Origin: Streptomyces viridiviolaceus
GTDB taxonomy: Bacteria; Actinomycetota; Actinomycetes; Streptomycetales; Streptomycetaceae
Length of the DNA: 60,967 nt
Assembly (NCBI RefSeq): GCF_014650995.1
Contig: NZ_BMWA01000003.1
Span: 389,757 to 450,723 of the forward strand
Reading direction: 5' to 3'
Below, one piece after another: positions 51,257 through 59,500 of the stretch; position 1 is the first letter of the stretch, and each line of letters starts with the position of its first letter. The notes beneath the pieces are model-generated. The model was not told where the DNA came from. It saw only the letters and a list, made by a program, of their open reading frames with translations, and did no database searches. A program made the translations under genes and the position numbers.

Positions 51257-53206
51257 ATGCCTGCCGAAGCCGCCGAGTCTGTGTTCCCGCAGCTCGAAGC
51301 TCTGCTCCCGCATGTGCAGAAGCCGATCCAGTACGTCGGCGGAGAGCTCAACTCCACGGTCAAGGACTGGGACTCCTGCGACGTCCGCTGGGCCCTGATG
51401 TACCCGGACGCCTACGAGGTCGGTCTGCCCAACCAGGGCGTCATGATCCTCTACGAGGTACTGAACGAGCAGGAGGGCGTCCTCGCCGAGCGCACCTACA
51501 GCGTGTGGCCGGACCTGGAGGCGCTGATGCGGGAGCACCGCGTCCCGCAGTTCACCGTGGACAGCCACCGTCCTGTGCGCGCCTTCGACGTGTTCGGGCT
51601 GTCGTTCTCGACCGAGCTCGGCTACACGAACATGCTGGCCGCCCTGGACCTGGCCGGCATCCCGCTGGAGTCCAAGGACCGCGGGATCGACGACCCGGTC
51701 GTCCTGGCCGGCGGGCACGCGGCGTTCAACCCCGAGCCGATCGCCGACTTCATCGACTGCGCGGTCATCGGCGACGGCGAGCAGGCCGTCCTGGAGATCA
51801 CCGCGATCGTCCGTGCCTGGAAGGCGGAGGGCCGGCCCGGTGGCCGCGAGGAACTCCTGCTGCGCCTGGCGAGGACGGGCGGGGTGTACGTCCCCGGTTT
51901 CTACGACGTCGAGTACCTGCCGGACGGCCGTATCGCCCGTGTCGTGCCGAACCGCTCGGGCGTGCCGTGGCGGGTCAGCAAGCACACGGTGATGGACCTC
52001 GACGAGTGGCCCTACCCCAAGCAGCCCCTGGTGCCGCTGGCCGAGACCGTCCACGAGCGCATGTCGGTGGAGATCTTCCGCGGCTGCACCCGCGGCTGCC
52101 GTTTCTGCCAGGCGGGCATGATCACCCGTCCGGTGCGGGAGCGCTCGATCACCGGCATCGGCGACATGGTCGAGAAGGGCCTGAAGGCGACCGGCTTCGA
52201 GGAGGTCGGTCTGCTGTCGCTCTCGTCCGCCGACCACAGCGAGATCGGTGACATCGCCAAGGGCCTCGCGGACCGCTACGAGGACGACAAGATCGGCCTG
52301 TCGCTTCCCTCCACCCGCGTCGACGCCTTCAACATCGACCTGGCCAACGAGCTGACGCGCAACGGCCGCCGCTCCGGCCTGACCTTCGCCCCCGAGGGCG
52401 GGTCCGAGCGCATCCGCAAGGTCATCAACAAGATGGTCTCGGAAGAGGACCTGATCCGTACCGTCGCGACGGCGTACGGCAACGGCTGGCGCCAGGTGAA
52501 GCTGTACTTCATGTGCGGTCTGCCCACCGAGACGGACGACGACGTCCTGCAGATCGCCGACATGGCGACGCGCGTGATCCAGAAGGGCCGCGAGGTCTCG
52601 GGCTCCAACGACATCCGCTGCACCGTGTCGATCGGCGGCTTCGTCCCCAAGCCCCACACCCCCTTCCAGTGGGCCCCGCAGCTGTCGGCCGAGGAGACGG
52701 ACGCCCGGCTGCAGAAGCTGCGCGACAAGATCCGCGGCGACAAGAAGTACGGCCGTTCCATCGGCTTCCGCTACCACGACGGCAAGCCCGGCATCGTCGA
52801 GGGCCTGCTGTCGCGCGGTGACCGGCGGGTGGGCGCGGTCATCCGCGCCGTCTACGACGACGGCGGCCGCTTCGACGGCTGGCGCGAGCACTTCTCCTAC
52901 GACCGCTGGATGGGCTGCGCCGACAAGGCCCTGGCGGCGTACGGCGTCGACGTCGACTGGTACACCACCCGCGAGCGCTCCTACGAGGAGGTCCTCCCGT
53001 GGGACCACCTCGACTCCGGCCTCGACAAGGACTGGCTCTGGGAGGACTGGCAGGACGCCCTCGACGAGACCGAGGTCGAGGACTGCCGCTGGACGCCCTG
53101 CTTCGACTGCGGTGTGTGCCCCGCCATGGACACGGAGATCCAGATCGGCCCGACCGGCAGGAAACTGCTGCCGCTGACGGTCAAGAAGGCCGCGCCGACG
53201 GGCTGA
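51257..53206 (+). CDS. B12-binding domain radical SAM protein (TIGR03960 family)
   Basis: 649 residues. N-terminal B12-binding-like region (SVWPDLEALMREH, FDVFGLSFSTELGYTNML, VLAGGHAAFNPEP), then the radical SAM domain with CTRGCRFCQAG (CX3CX2C) and the C-terminal Cys-rich tail (CFDCGVCP). It probably modifies tRNA or another macromolecule; the exact reaction is not known to me. The ATG 51257 has GAAGG upstream; TAGTCT (51213-51218) is a possible -10 box. Its family partner DUF2344 lies at 55479, separated by the inserted pseudo-trypsin gene. Confidence 0.9.
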   Translation: MPAEAAESVFPQLEALLPHVQKPIQYVGGELNSTVKDWDSCDVRWALMYPDAYEVGLPNQGVMILYEVLNEQEGVLAERTYSVWPDLEALMREHRVPQFTVDSHRPVRAFDVFGLSFSTELGYTNMLAALDLAGIPLESKDRGIDDPVVLAGGHAAFNPEPIADFIDCAVIGDGEQAVLEITAIVRAWKAEGRPGGREELLLRLARTGGVYVPGFYDVEYLPDGRIARVVPNRSGVPWRVSKHTVMDLDEWPYPKQPLVPLAETVHERMSVEIFRGCTRGCRFCQAGMITRPVRERSITGIGDMVEKGLKATGFEEVGLLSLSSADHSEIGDIAKGLADRYEDDKIGLSLPSTRVDAFNIDLANELTRNGRRSGLTFAPEGGSERIRKVINKMVSEEDLIRTVATAYGNGWRQVKLYFMCGLPTETDDDVLQIADMATRVIQKGREVSGSNDIRCTVSIGGFVPKPHTPFQWAPQLSAEETDARLQKLRDKIRGDKKYGRSIGFRYHDGKPGIVEGLLSRGDRRVGAVIRAVYDDGGRFDGWREHFSYDRWMGCADKALAAYGVDVDWYTTRERSYEEVLPWDHLDSGLDKDWLWEDWQDALDETEVEDCRWTPCFDCGVCPAMDTEIQIGPTGRKLLPLTVKKAAPTG

Positions 53207-53223
53207 GCGGCCCGCGGAGTGGC

Positions 53224-53250
53224 GTACATCACGATGCATGTGTGACGTAC
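53224..53250. promoter_or_regulatory. Candidate operator: inverted repeat GTACATCAC / GTGACGTAC
   Basis: Half-sites at 53224-53232 and 53242-53250 with one mismatch. It is followed by TACAGT (53248-53253), a possible -10 box that overlaps the right half-site. Confidence 0.45.
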
Positions 53251-53303
53251 AGTCAGTTTGCGTGATTTCGGAGGATGGACGAGATCACGAACGCGGTCTT
53301 ACA

Positions 53304-53353
53304 TGACTGAGGTCGGGGTCCGCCGGTGTGCCGGCGGACCCCGACCTCAGTCA
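53304..53353 (+). terminator. 23-bp perfect hairpin before the pseudo-trypsin gene
   Basis: Arms 53304-53326 and 53331-53353 are exactly complementary, loop tgtg. It lies 30 bp before the start codon of the next gene, so it is either the terminator of the radical SAM gene or a leader hairpin of the next gene. Confidence 0.85.
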
Positions 53354-53382
53354 GTTCCGGTCGGACCATCCCTAGGACGGCA

Positions 53383-55308
53383 ATGAAGGCACGCAACAGG
53401 ACCGCGTCGTATCCCGAACGTCTCAGACGCCTCGGACGGAGCACCCTGGGCAGGGCGGCGGCGCTGCTCGGGACGGCACCGTTGCTGCTCCTGACCACCG
53501 CGCCGGCGAACGCGGTGGTCGGCAGCCCCGCCGGTGGAACCGGTTACGGCTTCACCGCGCGGCTGCTGCTCGGAGACCACGAGCGGGCCTGCTCGGGTGC
53601 CCTGGTCTCCCCCGAGTGGGTTCTCACGGCCGCCAGTTGCTTCGCCGTCGACCCGGTCGCCGACCTCACGGTCCCGGCCGGCGCGCCCCGGGTGAAGACC
53701 GTCGCCACCGTCGGTGGCGACCAGGCCCGTGACGTCGTGGAACTCCGGCCCCACGGCGAGCGTGACCTCGTACTGGCCCGCCTCGCCCAGCCGGTGACGG
53801 GTGTCACCCCCGTCGCCGTCGCCACCGCGGCGCCCGCCGCCGGCCAGGAACTCGTCGTGGCCGGCCACGGCCGCACGGCGCAGGAGTGGGCACCGCTCGA
53901 CCTGCACACCGGGACGTTCTCCGTCAGCGCGGTCGACGGCGGCGACGTCACCCTCAGCGGAGTGGACGGCGCCGCCGTCTGCCAGGGCGACGCCGGCGGA
54001 CCCGCCGTCCGCACCGTCGACGGCAGGCCGACGCTCGTCGCGATCAGCAGCCGCTCCACCCAGGTGGGGTGCTTCGGCGTCGACACCGCGGAGGGAACAC
54101 CCAGCGAGGCGATCAGCACCCGGGTCGACGACCTGCGCGAGTGGGTCGCCGCCAACGCCGTAGCGACCCCGCTCTCCGACTACGACGGCGACGGCCGCAG
54201 CGACGTCGGCGTGCTCTACGACAACGGCCGGCAGGCCGACGGCACCAACCGCACCGCGTGGTGGACGTTCGCCAGCACCGGCACCGCCTTCGGCGAGCCG
54301 ACGCGGAAATGGGACAGCAGCGGTTCCACCAGTTGGGACTGGAGCCGGTCGAAGGTCGTTTCGGGTGACTTCGGCGGTGACGGCCGCGGTGACGTAGCGG
54401 TGCTGTACGACAACGGCACCCAGGCGGACGGTGCGAACCGGACCACGTTGTGGACGTTCTCCAGCACCGGTACTGGTTTCGGTGCGCCGGTGAAGGTCTG
54501 GGACAGCAGTGGTTCCACCAGTTGGGACTGGAGCCGGTCGAAGGTGGTCTCCGGTGACTTCGACGGTGACGGTCGTGGTGATGTGGGTGTGCTGTACGAC
54601 TACGGCACGCAGGCCGATGGTGCGAACCGTACGGGGCTGTGGACGTTCTCCAGCACCGGTACCGGTTTCGGCAAGCCGGTGAAGGTCTGGGACAGCAGTG
54701 GTTCCATCAGCTGGGACTGGGACCGGTCGAAGGTGGTCTCCGGTGACTTCGACGGTGACGGCCGTGGTGATGTGGGTGTGCTGTACGACAACGGCACGCA
54801 GGCCGATGGTGCGAACCGGACCACGTTGTGGACGTTCTCCGGCACGGGGTCGGGTTTCGGTGCGCCGGTGAAGGTCTGGGACAGCAGTGGTTCCACCAGT
54901 TGGGACTGGGACCGGTCGAAGGTGGTCTCCGGTGACTTCGACGGTGACGGTCGTGGTGATGTGGGTGTGCTGTACGACTACGGCACGCAGGCCGATGGTG
55001 CGAACCGTACGGGGCTGTGGACGTTCTCCAGCACCGGTACCGGTTTCGGCAAGCCGGTGAAGGTCTGGGACAGCAGTGGTTCCATCAGCTGGGACTGGGA
55101 CCGGTCGAAGGTGACCGCCGGTGACTTCGACGGCGACGGCCGCGGCGACGTAGCGGTGCTGTACGACAACGGCACGCAGGCGGACGGTGCGAACCGGACC
55201 ACGTTGTGGACGTTCTCCAGCACCGGGACCGGCTTCGGCAAGCCGGTGAGGACCTGGGACAGCACCGTGTTCGGCAGCTGGAACTGGGGACGCAGCGAAC
55301 TCGCCTGA
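53383..55308 (+). CDS. Secreted pseudo-trypsin with six FG-GAP (VCBS-like) repeats
   Basis: 641 residues. Signal peptide (LGRAAALLGTAPLLLLTTAPANA, then VVGSP). The trypsin (S1) domain spans residues about 45-255 and keeps its disulfide cysteines (ACSGALVSPEW, CF, VCQGD, GCFG). The catalytic His is replaced: LTAASCF with Ser85; the nucleophile is also replaced: GDAGGP with Ala204. Asp128 is kept (ERDLVLARL). So the protease is predicted to be inactive. Residues ~265-641 are six 63-residue FG-GAP repeats with DFDGDGRGDV Ca loops. ATG 53383 is preceded by a weak GGACGG. Exported; probably binds a protein or polymer. Confidence 0.9.
   Translation: MKARNRTASYPERLRRLGRSTLGRAAALLGTAPLLLLTTAPANAVVGSPAGGTGYGFTARLLLGDHERACSGALVSPEWVLTAASCFAVDPVADLTVPAGAPRVKTVATVGGDQARDVVELRPHGERDLVLARLAQPVTGVTPVAVATAAPAAGQELVVAGHGRTAQEWAPLDLHTGTFSVSAVDGGDVTLSGVDGAAVCQGDAGGPAVRTVDGRPTLVAISSRSTQVGCFGVDTAEGTPSEAISTRVDDLREWVAANAVATPLSDYDGDGRSDVGVLYDNGRQADGTNRTAWWTFASTGTAFGEPTRKWDSSGSTSWDWSRSKVVSGDFGGDGRGDVAVLYDNGTQADGANRTTLWTFSSTGTGFGAPVKVWDSSGSTSWDWSRSKVVSGDFDGDGRGDVGVLYDYGTQADGANRTGLWTFSSTGTGFGKPVKVWDSSGSISWDWDRSKVVSGDFDGDGRGDVGVLYDNGTQADGANRTTLWTFSGTGSGFGAPVKVWDSSGSTSWDWDRSKVVSGDFDGDGRGDVGVLYDYGTQADGANRTGLWTFSSTGTGFGKPVKVWDSSGSISWDWDRSKVTAGDFDGDGRGDVAVLYDNGTQADGANRTTLWTFSSTGTGFGKPVRTWDSTVFGSWNWGRSELA
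54175..55308 (+). repeat. Six 189-bp tandem repeats encoding 63-residue FG-GAP units
   Basis: Exactly 6 x 189 = 1134 bp from 54175 to the end of the gene. Units 2 and 4 are alike (N, T, A variants) and units 3 and 5 are alike (Y, G, K variants), so the unit of duplication was probably a pair of 378 bp. The high DNA identity of units 2 to 5 implies recent copying or gene conversion. Confidence 0.93.
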
Positions 55309-55322
55309 CCAGGCGCTCCGTA

Positions 55323-55355
55323 CCGGCGCGGGCCCCTGAGGCAGGCCCGCGCCGG
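55323..55355 (+). terminator. Terminator of the pseudo-trypsin gene
   Basis: 12-bp perfect stem (CCGGCGCGGGCC at 55323-55334, complement at 55344-55355) with a 9-nt loop. Confidence 0.85.
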
Positions 55356-55478
55356 GTGCGGCGGACACCGTACGGCCGCCCCGAGAAGGCCCGGCCGGTG
55401 GCCCGGCGGGAACCTTCGCGCGCCGAGGCACGTACTCTTGGTAGCAGTACGACCGCACTCACGAAGGACTGAACGACA

Positions 55479-56297
55479 CTGGGCAAGCGACAGCCCGAAG
55501 GCCCGCCGCCGGTACCCGCGGTACAGCGCATCCGACTGCGTTACACCAAGCGCGGCCGCCTCCGGTTCACCAGCCACCGTGACTTCCAGCGCGCTTTCGA
55601 GCGTGCGCTGCGCCGTGCCGAGGTGCCGATGGCGTACTCGGCAGGGTTCACACCGCACCCGAAGGTGTCGTACGCCAATGCCGCACCCACCGGCACGGGC
55701 AGTGAGGCGGAGTATCTGGAGATCGCGCTCACCGAGGTGCGCGACCCGGAGCAGCTCAGGCTGCTCCTCGACGAGTCGCTGCCCACCGGGCTCGACATCG
55801 TCGAGGCGGTCGAGGCCCGGACCTCCGGGCTCGCCGACCGGCTGACGGCTTCCGTGTGGGAGCTGCGGCTGGACGGCGTGGAGCCGGCGGACGCCGAGCG
55901 TGCCGTCGCCGCCTTCGAGGCGGCCGAGACCGTCGAGGTGCAGCGCAGGACCAAGAACGGCGTCCGCACCTTCGACGCCCGCTCCGCCGTCGTGGGTCTC
56001 CAGAGCTCACCAAGTCATCGTTCGCCGGCTGATAGGCCGACCGACCAGCCCTGTGCGATACTGCGGCTGGTTGTTCGGCACGTGACGCCTGCCGTACGAC
56101 CCGACGACGTCCTGTCCGGTCTCCGCGCCGTGGCCGACCTGGCGCCGCCGGTCCCCGCAGCGGTGACCAGGCTGGCGCAGGGGCTGCTCGATGAAGAGAC
56201 CGGCACGGTGACCGACCCGCTCGCGCCCGACCGCGAGGCAGCAGCGACCGAGCCCCAGACGGCCGGCGCCACTGCCGCCGCGACGGCGCCGGCGTAA
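55479..56297 (+). CDS. TIGR03936/DUF2344 protein, likely CTG start
   Basis: 272 residues. The family core QRIRLRYTKRGRLRFTSHRD, then FQRAFERALRRAEVP and FTPHPKVSYANAAPTG, lies before the first ATG (55623). The frame is open from 55473, after a stop at 55470. The only near-start codons upstream are CTG 55479 (CTG GGC AAG CGA CAG), with GAAGGA about 10 nt before it. A CTG (or upstream non-AUG) start is therefore needed. It partners the radical SAM protein TIGR03960, often fused to it in other bacteria. The C-terminal tail is Ala/Thr-rich. Function not known. Confidence 0.85.
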   Translation: MGKRQPEGPPPVPAVQRIRLRYTKRGRLRFTSHRDFQRAFERALRRAEVPMAYSAGFTPHPKVSYANAAPTGTGSEAEYLEIALTEVRDPEQLRLLLDESLPTGLDIVEAVEARTSGLADRLTASVWELRLDGVEPADAERAVAAFEAAETVEVQRRTKNGVRTFDARSAVVGLQSSPSHRSPADRPTDQPCAILRLVVRHVTPAVRPDDVLSGLRAVADLAPPVPAAVTRLAQGLLDEETGTVTDPLAPDREAAATEPQTAGATAAATAPA

Positions 56298-56571
56298 GGA
56301 AGGTCCCGCGTAGGGACGGACGTCGTAGCGCCGCCCTCGAACTCGGGAGCCACCTGGGTCGGGCAGCGCACCGACCACAAGACTTTCGCCAGGCCGTGCA
56401 CGACAAGGCGTACGGAACCGGCGAGACAGGACACAGAGAGCTCCCGAGCGGCGCCCGCGCCCCGGACGGCGGCAACCGCGCACCGCGCGAGCCGCGGACG
56501 TCACCGGATGTCGACACGGTCGACGCCGGACCAGGTGCGGCGCCCGGGAGCCTGACGGGAGAAACGCCCGC

Positions 56572-59500
56572 ATGCTCGGACCGAACGAATCCACAGAGCC
56601 CGTGAAGGGCTCCGCATCGAACACCCCCAGCGACACCCTGCCGCCGCGTCGTCGGCGCAGGGCCGCGTCCCGGCCGGCGGGTCCGCCGGCCGGCTCCTCC
56701 GACACCCCGGCGGAGACCGTCGCGCCGGCCGTGGCGTCGGCCGCGGCCGACGAGGTGGCCGAGGAGACCGTCGAGGAGACCGCGGTCACCACGGTGGCCT
56801 CGGAGCCCGAGGTCCTCGCCGGTGAGGTCCGCAAGGACGAGGACGAGAAGAAGGACGGCGGTGAGCCCGCCTCCGCGGCCCGCCCCCGTCGTCGCGCGGT
56901 GCGCCGCGCCTCCGCGCCCGCCGGTTCCCCGGCGGCGGCGGAAGCGGCCGAGACCGTCGTCCCGGTGGCCCCCGCCGCCGAGGCCCCGGCCCAGGCCGAG
57001 CCGGCCGCCGCCGAGACTCCCGAGCCCGCCGAGGACGCCGCTCCGCGGCGTGCGCGTCGTCGTGCCAAGCGCACGGTGACGTCGCCGGCCGCGTCTGCTG
57101 CTGCCGAGGTGCCGGAGACGGCTCCGGAGCCCGCGGAGACGGTGGTGCCGGCCGAGGCCGCGGAGACTCCCGAGCCCGCCGAGGATGCCGCTCCGCGGCG
57201 TGCGCGTCGTCGTGCTACGCGCACGGTGACGTCGCCGGCCGCGTCTGCTGCTGCCGAGGTGCCGGAGACGGCTCCGGAGCCCGCGGAGACGGTGGTGCCC
57301 GCCGAGGCCCCCGAGCCCGCCGAGGACGCTGCTCCGCGGCGTACCCGGCGCCGGGCCACGCGGCGCGTGTCCGTCCCGGCCGCCGAGGCCGCGCCCGCAG
57401 CCGAGGCTCCTGAGGCTCCTGAGGCCGCCCAGGCCATCGAGGCCACCGTGCCCGCCGAGGTCCCCGCCGCCGAGACGCCGGAGGACGCCGCACCGCGTCG
57501 TACCCGCCGTCGAGCCACCCGCAAGGCCGCCGGCGGTTTCGCCGCGCCGGCGCAGACCGCCGCGGCGGCGTCCGACGAGACGGACACGCCGCCGCGCCCG
57601 GCGCGCCCCGCCGTCGCCGTGTTCCAGCCGCCCGTGTTCGCCGAGCCCAAGTTCCAGACGCCCGAGCGGGCCGCCGCCGAAGCGGCCGCCGAGGCGGCCG
57701 AGGCCGAACCGCCGCAGGCCCCCGAGGAGACCGACGAGTTCCCGGAGGAGCAGCCCACCGGCTCGCGCCGCCGTCGCCGTCGCCGGGGCGCCGGTCCCGA
57801 CGAGGGCGCCGAAGAGCGTGCCGCCGCCGAGACCACCGGCGAGGAGGAGCCCGAGGCCGAGGCCGACGAGACGGAGGAGGAGGACCACGGCGAGGACGCC
57901 GAGGCCGAGGAGTCCGGTTCGCGCCGCCGCCGTCGCCGGGGCGGCCGTCGCCGCCGCCGGGGCGAGTCCGCCGACGCCGACTCCGCGGACACCACCGACA
58001 CCGACGTCGAGCGCGCCGCCGCGGAGCAGGCCGCCCAGGACGCCGAGGACACCGCCGAGCAAGCCGAGGAAGACGCCGAGGAGGGCGAGGAGGCCACGGG
58101 CGAGAGCGGCTCCACCAGCAGCCGGCGCCGGCGCCGCCGTCGTCGCCGTGCCGGTGACGCCTCCGGCGAGGCCGAGCCCTCCGCCGACGACCCCGAGCGC
58201 ACCGTCGTCAAGGTCCGCGAGCCCCGCAAGGCCGCCGAGCCGTCCGACGAGGTCCAGTCCATCAAGGGCTCGACCCGCCTGGAGGCCAAGAAGCAGCGCC
58301 GCCGGGAGGGCCGCGAGCAGGGGCGCCGCCGCGTTCCGATCATCACCGAGGCCGAGTTCCTGGCCCGCCGCGAGGCCGTCGAGCGCGTCATGGTCGTCCG
58401 CCAGCACGGCGACCGAACGCAGATCGGCGTCCTGGAGGACGGCGTGCTCGTCGAGCACTACGTCAACAAGGAGCAGTCGACCTCGTACGTCGGCAACGTC
58501 TACCTCGGCAAGGTGCAGAACGTGCTGCCGTCGATGGAGGCCGCCTTCATCGACATCGGCAAGGGCCGCAACGCCGTGCTCTACGCCGGTGAGGTCAACT
58601 TCGAGGCGCTGGGCATGGCCAACGGCCCGCGCCGCATCGAGTCCGCCCTCAAGTCCGGCCAGTCGGTCCTCGTGCAGGTCACCAAGGACCCGATCGGCCA
58701 CAAGGGCGCCCGGCTGACCAGCCAGGTCTCCCTCCCCGGCCGCTACCTGGTCTACGTGCCCGAGGGCTCGATGACCGGCATCAGCCGCAAGCTGCCCGAC
58801 ACCGAGCGGGCCCGGCTGAAGACCATCCTCAAGAAGATCGTCCCCGAGGACGCGGGCGTCATCGTGCGCACCGCCGCCGAGGGCGCGAGCGAGGACGAGC
58901 TGCGCCGCGACGTCGAACGCCTCCAGGCGCAGTGGGAGGAGATCCAGAAGAAGGCCAAGAACGGCAACGCGCCGACGCTGCTGTACGGCGAGCCGGACAT
59001 GACCGTCCGGGTCGTGCGCGACATCTTCAACGAGGACTTCTCCAAGGTCGTCGTCAGCGGCGACGATGCCTGGTCGACCATCCACGGTTACGTCTCGCAC
59101 GTCGCCCCGGACCTCGCCGACCGGCTGTCCAAGTGGACCTCCGAGGTCGACGTCTTCGCCACCTACCGGATCGACGAGCAGCTCGCCAAGGCGCTGGACC
59201 GCAAGGTCTGGCTGCCCAGCGGCGGTTCGCTGGTGATCGACCGGACCGAGGCGATGGTCGTCGTCGACGTCAACACCGGCAAGTTCACCGGTCAGGGCGG
59301 CAACCTCGAGGAGACGGTCACCAGGAACAACCTGGAGGCGGCCGAGGAGATCGTGCGCCAGCTGCGGCTGCGCGACCTCGGCGGCATCATCGTCATCGAC
59401 TTCATCGACATGGTGCTGGAGTCCAACCGGGACCTGGTGCTGCGGCGCCTCCTGGAGTGCCTGGGCCGGGACCGTACGAAGCACCAGGTCGCCGAGGTGA

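Noticed and set aside
54175..55308. CRISPR or mobile element in the 189-bp repeats
   Set aside because: The repeats stay in one open frame and encode FG-GAP units.
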